From positions 1-64,000 of the forward strand of contig NZ_JABJVY010000015.1 in assembly GCF_040750475.1 (NCBI RefSeq): a DNA stretch of 64,000 nt, given 5' to 3'. This document shows positions 1 through 8,128 of the stretch, piece after piece (position 1 is the stretch's first letter; each line of letters opens with the position of its first letter). This DNA is from Amorphus sp040750475 (lineage in GTDB: Bacteria > Pseudomonadota > Alphaproteobacteria > Rhizobiales > Amorphaceae). The position numbers were made by a program, and so were the translations under genes. A model generated the notes under the pieces. It was given only the letters and a program-made list of their open reading frames with translations, did not search any database and had not been told where the DNA came from.

Positions 1-118
1 CCGTTCACGAAGATCATTGGAATAGGGTTTGGTCATGCATGCCAGCCTCCACCCAGCAGGCAGCTTGAATCAGATCCGACCCCTCAAGGGAATCCCTTCG
101 TCGATTCAAAAACCAAAT
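1..118 (-). mobile_element. 5' end of an IS630-family-like insertion sequence (transposase N-terminus, cut by the window edge)
   Basis: On the minus strand an ATG at 36-34 opens a frame reading MTKPYSNDLRER up to the window edge, which resembles the start of IS630-family transposases. The stretch upstream (37-118) has no gene and contains a nested inverted repeat (65-71 against 103-109, with a smaller AAGGG/CCCTT hairpin at 86-98), as expected of an IS terminus. Only 12 residues are visible, so the family call rests on a short but characteristic N-terminus. The outer boundary near 118 is a guess. Confidence 0.6.
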
Positions 119-138
119 GACACGCTCTAGAGCGTGTC
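119..138. repeat. Perfect 20-bp palindrome at the repeat A / IS junction
   Basis: Positions 119-138 read identically on both strands and centre on CTAG (127-130). The palindrome lies between the putative IS630-type end and the body of repeat family A, so it may be part of the left end of that repeat. Confidence 0.6.
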
Positions 139-247
139 CGGGCGAAGTGGAAACCGGTTGGCCGTTCGGAAACGCGTCGAAACAATCACTTAGACCCACT
201 CCGCGTTTCCGGCAAAAGCGGAACGGATTTATGGGTCCTGACCCTAG
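127..247 (+). repeat. Dispersed repeat family A, copy 1 (CTAG-bounded)
   Basis: This stretch aligns over nearly its full length with 35174-35286. Shared blocks include TGGAAACCGGT, GGAAACGCG, CGAAACA and GCGGAACGG. Both copies begin with CTAGAGCG and end with CTAG. The terminal CTAG (244-247) supplies the TAG stop of the minus-strand molybdenum hydroxylase gene. Short CTAG-bounded elements could be non-autonomous transposable units or 3'-end processing elements. No coding capacity is seen. Confidence 0.75.
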
Positions 248-2550
248 TCCACGCCCCGTAGCAACGCTCTCAGCCGAGGGGGCGTCGCGGGCAGGGTGGT
301 GACGGCGCCGGGAAAATCCAGCGCGGCGTCGATGGCCGCGGCGATCGCAGCGCCCGCGCCGGTGGTACCGAGGGTGCCGCACCCTTTGATGCCGAGCGGG
401 GTCAGCGGCGAGGGTGCGTCGTCGGTAACGATCACCTCCACATCGGGGATCTGGTCCGCGCCCGGCACGATATAGTCCGACAGGGTGAGGGTGACCGGAT
501 CTCCCGTGTCGCCGAACTGGAACTCCTCGTAGAGCGCTCCCCCGATTCCGTGTGCGGCGCCACCGGCGAGCTGGCTTTCGATCAGCTTCGGGTTCACCGC
601 GTTGCCGACATCGGCTGCCACCAGATAGCGCTCGACGGTCGCGACCCCGGTTTCCTCGTCGACGGCGACGACTGCCGCGTGGATGGCATAGGAAAATGTC
701 GGCCCGTCCAGCGTGACCCAGGCCTCGGCCGATAAACCCGCCGTATCGGTTGGGACAAACGCCTCGCCGAGCGCGCCGGCCCGTTCGGGACGCAGCGCGC
801 GCGCAACGGCGCCGAGCGGCAAACCAGGGGCTTCGGGATGCTCGGTTGCCCGCACCTCGCCCTCATCGAGCATCAGCCGGTCGACGGAAACGCCAATCAT
901 GGCCGCCGCGGCGGAAAGCGCCTTCTCGCGCACCTTCTCCGCCGCCTGTTGCGCGGCCGTGCCGGTCATGACGGTGACGCGGGCGCCATAGGCTCCCTGA
1001 CCGAATCCGATACCGTCGGTGCGCCCGTGCACGACCCGCACGTCCGTGTACGGCACGGCCAGGATGTCGGCGACGATCTGGGCGATGGCGGTCTCCGGTC
1101 CCTGGCCGAGATCGGCTGCGCCGGTGACGACCTCGACCGTCCCAGCCTCGTCGACGGAGATGCGGGCGCCGTCGCCGCCGCCACCGCCGGTTGGTTCCAC
1201 CACGATGGATAGACCGAGGCCGACCCGCTCGCCCTTGGCGCGCCGACCCTCAAGTCGCCGTTCCAGGGCCGTCAGAGACCAGGCGTCGCTCACCTTGTCG
1301 AGAAGGGCACCATAGTTGCCGGAATCGTAGATTAGCGGCTGATCGTTCAGCGTCATATGGCGTGGGGCGGGCATGCTCTCCGGCGCGATCAGGTTCGCCG
1401 CCCGCACGTCGATCGGGTCGATGTTGAGTCGATCGGCGACGGCGTCGACCAGTCGTTCGCAGACGAAATTTGCCTCGAACCGCCCTGCGCCGCGGCAGGG
1501 TCCCGCCGGGGTCTTGTTGGTCAGAAGTACCTCGCCATGGGCGCGATAGGCAGCAAGCTTATACGGGCCCGGCAGCATCGCGGCCGTGGTTTCGGCAATC
1601 GTCAGCCCGTCGGGTCGAAGATAGGCGCCTTGGTCGATCTGGAAGCCGACATCGAAGGCGAGGATGCGGCCGTCGTCCTTGGCCGCTACGCGTGCCACAT
1701 GTCTCTGGCCGCGAGCATGGGTGGTTGCGATCATGTGCTCGCGCCGGTCCTCCACCCATCCCACCGGACGGCCGAAGCGCAAGGCGGCCAGGCAAACGAG
1801 CACATCTTCCGGAAAGATCTCGCCGCGCGCGCCGAACGAGCCGCCGACATGACCGGCATAGAGGAAGATGCGCGAGGCCGGACGGCCCAGAAGGCGGGCC
1901 AGCATGTCGCGCTCCAGATGCGGCAGCTTCGCCGTCCCATAGACTTCCAAAATGTCGCGCGCCCCGTCCCAGCGCGCCGCCAGCCCGCGCGGTTCCATTG
2001 GCATGGCCGCCTGGCGCGCCACGCTCAGGTCGAGCTCGACCACGAGATCGGCGGCCAGGAAAGCGCGCTCGACGTCGCCAAAGCCTTTCTCGACGGTGGC
2101 GGCGACGGTCGGGGCCGCCGTCGGAGCGCGGCTTTTGGAGGATTCCAGCGCGACGTCGAGAAGCTCCGCACCGATCTCCACCAGCTCGGCGGCGTCCTCG
2201 GTGATGGCTGCCGTCTCGGCGATCACGACGGCGATCGGTTCGCCGACATAGCGGGTCACGCTGCGGGCCAGCACCGGCTGGCGATGGGCGGCGAGCTCGT
2301 CGCCGGCGTCGACCCGGTAGCCGATCGGGCCGATATCGCCAATATCGTCGGCCGTCCACACCGCTTTTACGCCGGGAAGCGCTCGCGCGGCCTCAAGCCC
2401 GATGTGGGTGAGCCGGGCATGGGCGTAGGGCGAGCGGATCACGCGCATCGCGAGCTGATCGGGCAGGCTGATGGCGCTGACGAACCGGCTGCGGCCGGTC
2501 AGCAGGGGGCCGCTTTCAAGCCGGGTGAGGGCGCGCCCGAGATGCCGCAT
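244..2550 (-). CDS. Xanthine dehydrogenase/CO dehydrogenase-family molybdopterin-binding large subunit
   Basis: This is the catalytic subunit of a heterotrimeric molybdenum hydroxylase, about 768 residues, the normal size for CoxL-type proteins. The start at 2550 was chosen because it overlaps the small-subunit stop as TGATG and because the conserved sequence begins there (GPLLTGRSRF). An N-terminal aldehyde-oxidase a/b hammerhead is followed by the molybdopterin-binding domain. The loop expected to carry AYXCSFR in true form I CO dehydrogenases reads GPCRGAGR here, the form II-like pattern, so the substrate is probably an aldehyde, heterocycle or other organic compound and not CO. It is the last gene of an M-S-L operon. 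Its stop codon lies inside repeat A. Confidence 0.88.
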   Translation of the reverse strand: MRHLGRALTRLESGPLLTGRSRFVSAISLPDQLAMRVIRSPYAHARLTHIGLEAARALPGVKAVWTADDIGDIGPIGYRVDAGDELAAHRQPVLARSVTRYVGEPIAVVIAETAAITEDAAELVEIGAELLDVALESSKSRAPTAAPTVAATVEKGFGDVERAFLAADLVVELDLSVARQAAMPMEPRGLAARWDGARDILEVYGTAKLPHLERDMLARLLGRPASRIFLYAGHVGGSFGARGEIFPEDVLVCLAALRFGRPVGWVEDRREHMIATTHARGQRHVARVAAKDDGRILAFDVGFQIDQGAYLRPDGLTIAETTAAMLPGPYKLAAYRAHGEVLLTNKTPAGPCRGAGRFEANFVCERLVDAVADRLNIDPIDVRAANLIAPESMPAPRHMTLNDQPLIYDSGNYGALLDKVSDAWSLTALERRLEGRRAKGERVGLGLSIVVEPTGGGGGDGARISVDEAGTVEVVTGAADLGQGPETAIAQIVADILAVPYTDVRVVHGRTDGIGFGQGAYGARVTVMTGTAAQQAAEKVREKALSAAAAMIGVSVDRLMLDEGEVRATEHPEAPGLPLGAVARALRPERAGALGEAFVPTDTAGLSAEAWVTLDGPTFSYAIHAAVVAVDEETGVATVERYLVAADVGNAVNPKLIESQLAGGAAHGIGGALYEEFQFGDTGDPVTLTLSDYIVPGADQIPDVEVIVTDDAPSPLTPLGIKGCGTLGTTGAGAAIAAAIDAALDFPGAVTTLPATPPRLRALLRGVD

Positions 2551-3029
2551 CAGACCGTCCGCCGATGTCGTTTCGCCGCCTTCTTCACGGCCCGTCGGAT
2601 CGCACCATAGCCGGTGCAGCGACACAGATTGGACGTCATCAGCGCATCGAGCGCGTCGTCCTCGATCAACGGATCGTGCTCGAGCGCGGCGGCGGCGAGC
2701 ATCAGGAAGCCGGGCGTGCAGAAACCGCACTGCACCGCGTCCTCCTCGTCGAACGCCTGCTGCAGCAGATGCAGCGTCCCGCCCTTGGCGAGGCTTTCCA
2801 CCGTGCGCAGCGAGCGGCCTTGAAGCTGCGGCGCAAACAGGAGGCAGGCACGGACCGGCTCGTCGTCGAGCAATACGGTGCAGCTTCCGCAGATCCCCTG
2901 GTCGCAGCCGACCGGCGTGGCGCTCAGGCGCTGGGCGCGCAGCAGGTCGGCCACGGTCTGGCGCGGCTCCACCGAAACTGTGCAGGACGAACCGTTGAGC
3001 TGGAAGCTGACGCGTTCGGTCTCACTCAT
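2550..3029 (-). CDS. (2Fe-2S)-binding small subunit of molybdenum hydroxylase
   Basis: The 159-residue protein has the two-cluster architecture of CoxS/XdhC-type subunits. A plant-ferredoxin-like [2Fe-2S] motif (CDQGICGSCTV, with a partner Cys in RACL) precedes a helical domain with the second pair (CGFCTPG and CRCTGY). It passes electrons from the molybdenum site to FAD. Its stop overlaps the start of the large subunit by one base, which indicates translational coupling. Sixty-six bases separate it from the upstream FAD subunit. Confidence 0.93.
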   Translation of the reverse strand: MSETERVSFQLNGSSCTVSVEPRQTVADLLRAQRLSATPVGCDQGICGSCTVLLDDEPVRACLLFAPQLQGRSLRTVESLAKGGTLHLLQQAFDEEDAVQCGFCTPGFLMLAAAALEHDPLIEDDALDALMTSNLCRCTGYGAIRRAVKKAAKRHRRTV

Positions 3030-3095
3030 GGGACGCGCCTTCCGTCGGCTGGCAAAGGCCGGCCTGTAGAGTGAGGAATGGGAGGAGGGCGCGTA

Positions 3096-3953
3096 TCATC
3101 GGGTCGACTGCTGGAGAGCTCGGAGGACAAGGGCGCGCACCAGGTCGCGGCGATAGAGGGCATCGGCATAGCCGTCTTCCAGCGGATCGACGACATCGGC
3201 GGCATATTCGGCGGCCTGAAGGAAGCGCGGCTTGCTCGGCGCCGTGCCTTCCAGCACCGTTTCGACATCTACGAGCCGCCGCGGCACCGCCTCCGCACCG
3301 CCGACCGCGATCCGGACACGGGACATGCGGCCCCCTTTCATCTCGTAGATCGCAAGCGCCAGCACGATTGCGAAATCGCCCGTGCGCCGACCGATCTCCG
3401 CGAAGCCCCATCGCGTTCCGGCGGCAAGATCGGGAATGGTCACCGCCGTCAGCATTTCGTCCTCTCGGGCCGAGGTCGCCATCATGGCGGAAAAGAAATC
3501 GCCGGCCGGCACGGAGCGCGGGCCGTCCGCTGTGCTCTCCAGGGTCAGGTTGGCATCGAGCGCGACCACGGCGAGCGCCCATTCCGAAGCGGGATCGGCG
3601 TGGGCCAGGCTACCGCAGAAGGTGCCACGCGAGCGAACCGGCCATGGCCCCACATGTTGCGCCATGGTCGACAGCATCGCGGTTAGCGGGCGGCGTGGCG
3701 TGAGGCGCCGTATATCCTGATGGCGCACCAATGGCCCGATTTCCAGTCGGCCGTCCTCCTCTGCGAGCCGGGGAGCATCGCTCAGCCCGTTAATATCGAC
3801 GAGCATCGCAGGCTGGGCGAGCCGGAAAGCCATGGCCGGCACGAGACTTTGGCCGCCGGCGAGGATTCTGGCGTCCCCACCCGCATCGGCGAGCAGCGCC
3901 AGCGCCTCGTCGATCGTGGTGGGGGCCTGATATGAGAAGGCGGCCGGCTTCAA
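3096..3953 (-). CDS. FAD-binding medium subunit of molybdenum hydroxylase
   Basis: The 285-residue protein matches CoxM-type subunits. It begins MKPAAFSY, carries the FAD diphosphate-binding segment AGGQSLVP near residue 32, and has the second FAD motif SRGTFCGSLAHADPASE near residue 110. It transfers electrons from the iron-sulfur subunit to the external acceptor. The start is a TTG at 3953 preceded by a GGGGA ribosome-binding sequence; no ATG fits the conserved N-terminus. It is the first gene of the three-gene operon. No maturation genes (coxD/E/F/G type) are adjacent, so they must lie elsewhere or be outside the window. Confidence 0.9.
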   Translation of the reverse strand: MKPAAFSYQAPTTIDEALALLADAGGDARILAGGQSLVPAMAFRLAQPAMLVDINGLSDAPRLAEEDGRLEIGPLVRHQDIRRLTPRRPLTAMLSTMAQHVGPWPVRSRGTFCGSLAHADPASEWALAVVALDANLTLESTADGPRSVPAGDFFSAMMATSAREDEMLTAVTIPDLAAGTRWGFAEIGRRTGDFAIVLALAIYEMKGGRMSRVRIAVGGAEAVPRRLVDVETVLEGTAPSKPRFLQAAEYAADVVDPLEDGYADALYRRDLVRALVLRALQQSTR

Positions 3954-4138
3954 ACGCCGAAATCCCCGTTGTCGCTATAATCGGCGGGACCAGATGCGGC
4001 CCCCAAAGCCGGTGAAATGGAGCACGAACCGGCCACAGCGGGACCGATTCGCGATCACGCCATCATTTATCAGATTGTGACGGGGTCTGGATCAAACGCA
4101 ATCAGCTTTGCCGCCATTCAGAAGCCAGAACGGCGTCG

Positions 4139-4190
4139 GGAGCGTTTCCAGGCGAAACGGAAATCCGTTTAGCAATCGTTTGATGACGTT
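4139..4190 (+). repeat. Dispersed repeat family A, partial copy
   Basis: The sequence GGGAGCGTTTCCAGGCGAAA followed by CGGAAATCCG matches the left half of repeat A (compare 35176-35210 and 16118-16150). It ends at the TGA of fdsD on the minus strand, so like the other copies it lies immediately 3' of an operon. The right half of the repeat is missing or has diverged. Confidence 0.45.
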
Positions 4191-4408
4191 CAGCTTGTCA
4201 CGGGTGCGAGGCGCTCGGCGGCTTCCAGCACCAGGGGATCGAGCCCGTCTCCGCCGTTCGCGACATGGGCGAGCAAGGTCTTGCGCATCCGAGGATCCCA
4301 GAACTTCTCGATATGATCGGCGATCCCCGCAACTGCCTCGTCGTGGCCATAGGCGGTGAAATAGTCGGCGATCTGGTTGGCCATGCGGGTCAAGTCAGCC
4401 GTTTCCAT
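4190..4408 (-). CDS. fdsD: Formate dehydrogenase subunit delta
   Basis: A 72-residue protein starting METADLTRMANQIADYF with the segments DHIEKFWDPRMR and LDPLVLEAA, typical of FdsD. It is the small last gene of soluble NAD-dependent formate dehydrogenase operons and is needed for a functional complex in characterised systems. A GAGGAG ribosome-binding site precedes the ATG. It follows fdhD by 25 bases and closes the fdsG-B-A-C-D order. Confidence 0.92.
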   Translation of the reverse strand: METADLTRMANQIADYFTAYGHDEAVAGIADHIEKFWDPRMRKTLLAHVANGGDGLDPLVLEAAERLAPVTS

Positions 4409-4433
4409 CGGGCTCCTCTCGGGAAACTGTCAT

Positions 4434-5255
4434 CTAATCTATCAGCACGACTCTGCCGTCAGGCCCAGCCGCGGCGAGTTTGATGCCGGCATTGCGCGCG
4501 CAATCCAGCGCAAGGGTCGTCGGAGCGGAGACCGATGCGATCAGCGCTGCGCCGGCCGTGGCCGCTTTCAGCACCATCTCGAAACTCGTGCGGCTGGACA
4601 GAACGACGAAGCCTTCGACCGGCAACGCATTGTTGCGCGCGCAGGCGCCGATCAGCTTGTCGAGGGCGTTGTGGCGGCCGACATCCTCGCGCGCGAGCCG
4701 GACGGCTCCGTCCCGGCCGGCAAGCGCGGCGGCGTGCACGGAGCGGTTCACGCGGTTCATCGGCTGATGGTCTGAGAGATGGGCGAAGGCGGTGGCGATC
4801 GCCTCCGGCGCGATCGGCGGCTGGGCGGGGACGGGTCGCGCGGCCCGCACCGCGTCGCCAAGTGCCGTGACGCCGCAGACCCCACACCCGGACCGACCGG
4901 CCAGCCCGCGGGTCCGATCGGCACCGGCCGCAAGCGCATCCTCCGGGATTGTCAGCGCGACAACGATGCCGTCGTCGGAGGGAATGATCTGAATTCCCTC
5001 AATTGCTCCGGCGTCGTCGACCACGGCTTCCGTCAGCGCAAAGCCGACCGCGAAGTCCTCAAGGTCGTTGGGAGTCGCCATCATGACAGCGAACGACGCC
5101 CCGTTGAGGCGGACTTCGATCGGGACTTCTTCCGCGAGCGCCCAGACGCCTTCGCGAACGATGCCGTCGGGGTGCCAGACCCGGGTTTTGACGCGCGCGC
5201 CCGCTGCCCGCTCGTTCAGCGGTGCGGGCTCCAGAGGGCGCGCGGGTCGAGGCAC
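4434..5255 (-). CDS. fdhD: Formate dehydrogenase accessory sulfurtransferase FdhD (FdsC)
   Basis: FdhD proteins transfer sulfur from IscS to the bis-MGD cofactor of formate dehydrogenase. The sequence has the conserved MATPNDLEDFAVGF, the catalytic loop GRSGCGVCG (CxxC) and the AREDVGRHNALDKLIG motif. The GTG at 5255, directly after the fdsA stop at 5260, is taken as start and gives about 273 residues. An ATG at 5306 would add 17 residues by overlapping fdsA by 47 bases. The start is therefore uncertain but the product is not. It sits between fdsA and fdsD, the usual fdsC position. Confidence 0.92.
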   Translation of the reverse strand: MPRPARPLEPAPLNERAAGARVKTRVWHPDGIVREGVWALAEEVPIEVRLNGASFAVMMATPNDLEDFAVGFALTEAVVDDAGAIEGIQIIPSDDGIVVALTIPEDALAAGADRTRGLAGRSGCGVCGVTALGDAVRAARPVPAQPPIAPEAIATAFAHLSDHQPMNRVNRSVHAAALAGRDGAVRLAREDVGRHNALDKLIGACARNNALPVEGFVVLSSRTSFEMVLKAATAGAALIASVSAPTTLALDCARNAGIKLAAAGPDGRVVLID

Positions 5256-5259
5256 GGCG

Positions 5260-8097
5260 CTATTCCGCCGCTTCGATCGCCGTGATCTCGGAGGCACGCT
5301 CCTCATGGGCGCGCTGCCAGTCGGACGGCTGGTTGGAGAGGCTCACCTGCACCGCCGTGACTTTGTATTCGGGACAGTTGGTCGCCCAGTCGGAATTCTC
5401 CGTTGTGACCACATTTGCGCCGGTCAGCGGATGGTGGAACGTGGTGTAGACCACGCCCTGTGGCATTCGGTCGGAGATCATGGCTCTCAGGGTCGTGGCG
5501 CCCTTGCGCGAGGCCAGCGACACCATCTGCCCATCCTCGATGCCGCGCACGTCGGCGTCATGGGGATGGATTTCCAGGATGTCCTCCGGGTGCCAGACCG
5601 AGTTCTCGGTACGCCGGGTCTGGGCGCCGACATTGTACTGGGACAGGATCCGCCCCGTGGTCAGGATCAGCGGATAGAACCGGTTGGTCCGCTCTTCGGT
5701 GGCGATGAACTTCGTCAGCGAGAACAGGCCCTTGCCGCGCACGAACTGGCCGGCGTGCATGATCGGGGTGCCCTCCGGCGCCTTGTCGTTGCAGGGCCAT
5801 TGCAGCGATCCGAGCCGGTCGATCTTATCGAACGAGACACCGTTGAAGGTCGGCGTGACCGCGGCGATCTCGTCCATGATCTCGCTGGCATCATTGTAGT
5901 ACATGGGATAGCCCATGGCCTCGGCCAGTCGCGCCGTCACCTCCCATTCCTGCATACCGGTCTTCGACGCCATCACCGGACGGACACGGTTGATGCGCCG
6001 CTCCGCGTTGGTGAAGGTGCCATCCTTCTCCAGGAACGACGTGCCGGGTAGGAACACGTGGGCGTAGCCCGCCGTCTCGTTCAGGAACAGGTCCTGAATG
6101 ACGACGCACTCCATCGCCTCCAGGCCGGCGGTGACATGCTGGGTGTCGGGATCGGACTGGGCGATGTCTTCGCCCTGGACAAGAAGCCCCTTGAACGAGC
6201 CGTCGAGGGCAGCCGCCAGCATGTTGGGGATGCGCAAGCCTGGTTCGTTATCCAGCGGCACGCCCCAGCGCTCTTCGAACAGGGTGCGCACAGCCTCTTC
6301 GCCCACATGGCGATAGCCAGGAAATTCGTGCGGGAATGAGCCCATATCGCACGAGCCCTGCACGTTGTTCTGGCCCCGCAGCGGGTTCACGCCGACGCCG
6401 TCTCGGCCGAGATTGCCGGTCGCCATCGCGAGGTTGGCCATAGCCATGACCATGGTCGAACCCTGGCTGTGCTCCGTCACGCCGAGGCCGTAGTAGATCG
6501 CCCCGTTTCCGCCGGTGGCGTAGAGACGAGCGGCGGCCCGGATCTCGCCGGCGGGCACACCGGTGACTTCCTCGACCGCTTCCGGGCTGTTTTCCGGCTC
6601 GGCGGCGAAGTCCTCCCAACGTGCAAAGGAGGCCGCATCGCAGCGTTCTTCCACGAACGCGCGATTGACCAGCCCTTCGGTCACGATCACGTGCGCGAGC
6701 GCGTTCATGATCGCGACGTTGGTGCCCGGCTGAAGCTGAAGATGGTGCGCGGCGCGGATGTGCGGCGAGCGCACCAGGTCAATCCGGCGCGGATCGACCA
6801 CGATCAGCTTTGCGCCGTCACGCAGGCGCTTCTTCATCCGCGACGCGAATACCGGATGGCCGTCGGTCGGGTTGGCACCGATTACCATCACGACGTCGGA
6901 CTTCTCGACCGACTTGAAATCCTGGGTGCCGGCAGACGTGCCGAACGCCGTCTTCAGGCCGTAGCCCGTGGGCGAGTGGCAGACCCGGGCGCAGGTGTCG
7001 ACATTGTTGTTGTGGAAGGCCGCGCGCACCAGCTTCTGGACGACGTAGACCTCTTCGTTGGTGCAGCGCGAGGAGGTGACGGCGCCGATCGCGCCGCGGC
7101 CGTATTTCTCCTGGATGCCCTTGAAGCGGTCGACGGTGAACTGGATCGCCTCCTCCCAAGAGACCGGCTGCCACGGCTCGTGGATGCTTTCGCGGACCAT
7201 CGGCGTGGTGATGCGGTCCTTGTGGGTGGCATAGCCCCAGGCGAAGCGGCCCTTCACGCAGGAGTGGCCCTCGTTGGCGCCGCCATCCTTGTAGGGCACC
7301 ATGCGGACGACTTCCTCGCCCTTGAGCTCGGCCTTGAACGAGCAGCCCACGCCGCAATAGGCGCAGGTCGTGATCACGGTCCGGTTCGGTACGCCGTGGT
7401 CCAGAACCGACTTTTCCTCCAGCGTGGCGGTCGGGCACGCCTGGACGCAGGCGCCGCAGGAGACGCACTCAGACGACAGGAAGTCGTCGAAGGCGGTGCC
7501 GGCGGAAACCTTGGAGTCAAAGCCGCGCCCCTCGATGGTCAGCGCGAAGGTGCCCTGGACTTCTTCGCAGGCGCGCACGCAGCGCGAGCAGACGATGCAC
7601 TTCGAGGGATCGAAGGTGAAGTAGGGGTTGGACTCATCCTTCTCCTGGCCGAGATGGTTGTCGCCTTCGAATCCGTAGCGCACCTCGCGCAGGCCGACAT
7701 CGCCCGCCATGTCCTGCAATTCGCAGTCGCCGTTGGCGCCGCAGGTCAGGCAGTCGAGCGGGTGATCGGAGATGTAGAGCTCCATCACCCCCTTGCGCAG
7801 TTGCTCCAGGCGATGGGTCTGCGTCTTCACCACCATGCCGTCGGCGACCGGCGTGGTGCAGGAGGCCGGCGTGCCCCGGCGGCCTTCGATTTCCACCAGG
7901 CAAAGCCTGCAGGAACCGAACGGTTCCAGGCTGTCGGTGGCGCAAAGCTTCGGGATCGAGATGCCGGCGTCGACCGCCGCGCGCATCACGGAGGTGCCCT
8001 CGGCGACCTTCACCGTCTGCCCATCGATGGTGACGGTTACGGCGGCGTCGCCCGCCTTTTCCGGGGTGCCGAAATCGGTCTCTTTCAGGAGCGTCAT
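5260..8097 (-). CDS. fdsA: NAD-dependent formate dehydrogenase subunit alpha (molybdenum catalytic subunit)
   Basis: This is the catalytic subunit, oxidising formate to CO2 at a bis-molybdopterin guanine dinucleotide centre, 945 residues. From the N-terminus there is a NuoG-like [2Fe-2S] domain (GSCRLCLVEI), the HPLDCLTCGANGDCEL His/Cys cluster site, and two [4Fe-4S] ferredoxin motifs (CIVCSRCVRAC and CVSCGACVQAC). The molybdopterin oxidoreductase domain follows, with its own cluster (CAYCGVGC) and the Mo-ligand region CARVCHSPTG. The start at 8097 follows a GGGAGG ribosome-binding site; the frame extends further upstream but overlaps no conserved sequence. It is third in the fds operon. Confidence 0.96.
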   Translation of the reverse strand: MTLLKETDFGTPEKAGDAAVTVTIDGQTVKVAEGTSVMRAAVDAGISIPKLCATDSLEPFGSCRLCLVEIEGRRGTPASCTTPVADGMVVKTQTHRLEQLRKGVMELYISDHPLDCLTCGANGDCELQDMAGDVGLREVRYGFEGDNHLGQEKDESNPYFTFDPSKCIVCSRCVRACEEVQGTFALTIEGRGFDSKVSAGTAFDDFLSSECVSCGACVQACPTATLEEKSVLDHGVPNRTVITTCAYCGVGCSFKAELKGEEVVRMVPYKDGGANEGHSCVKGRFAWGYATHKDRITTPMVRESIHEPWQPVSWEEAIQFTVDRFKGIQEKYGRGAIGAVTSSRCTNEEVYVVQKLVRAAFHNNNVDTCARVCHSPTGYGLKTAFGTSAGTQDFKSVEKSDVVMVIGANPTDGHPVFASRMKKRLRDGAKLIVVDPRRIDLVRSPHIRAAHHLQLQPGTNVAIMNALAHVIVTEGLVNRAFVEERCDAASFARWEDFAAEPENSPEAVEEVTGVPAGEIRAAARLYATGGNGAIYYGLGVTEHSQGSTMVMAMANLAMATGNLGRDGVGVNPLRGQNNVQGSCDMGSFPHEFPGYRHVGEEAVRTLFEERWGVPLDNEPGLRIPNMLAAALDGSFKGLLVQGEDIAQSDPDTQHVTAGLEAMECVVIQDLFLNETAGYAHVFLPGTSFLEKDGTFTNAERRINRVRPVMASKTGMQEWEVTARLAEAMGYPMYYNDASEIMDEIAAVTPTFNGVSFDKIDRLGSLQWPCNDKAPEGTPIMHAGQFVRGKGLFSLTKFIATEERTNRFYPLILTTGRILSQYNVGAQTRRTENSVWHPEDILEIHPHDADVRGIEDGQMVSLASRKGATTLRAMISDRMPQGVVYTTFHHPLTGANVVTTENSDWATNCPEYKVTAVQVSLSNQPSDWQRAHEERASEITAIEAAE

Positions 8098-8128
8098 CTT
8101 GTCCTCCCTTGAACGGAAGCCCGTCGGG

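Noticed and set aside
244..2550. Assignment as aerobic carbon monoxide dehydrogenase CoxL
   Set aside because: The AYXCSFR loop that marks true form I enzymes is replaced by PCRGAGR.
1357..2610. 417-codon plus-strand frame opposite the molybdenum hydroxylase large subunit
   Set aside because: It is a GC-driven shadow of the real minus-strand gene, which has clear family motifs.
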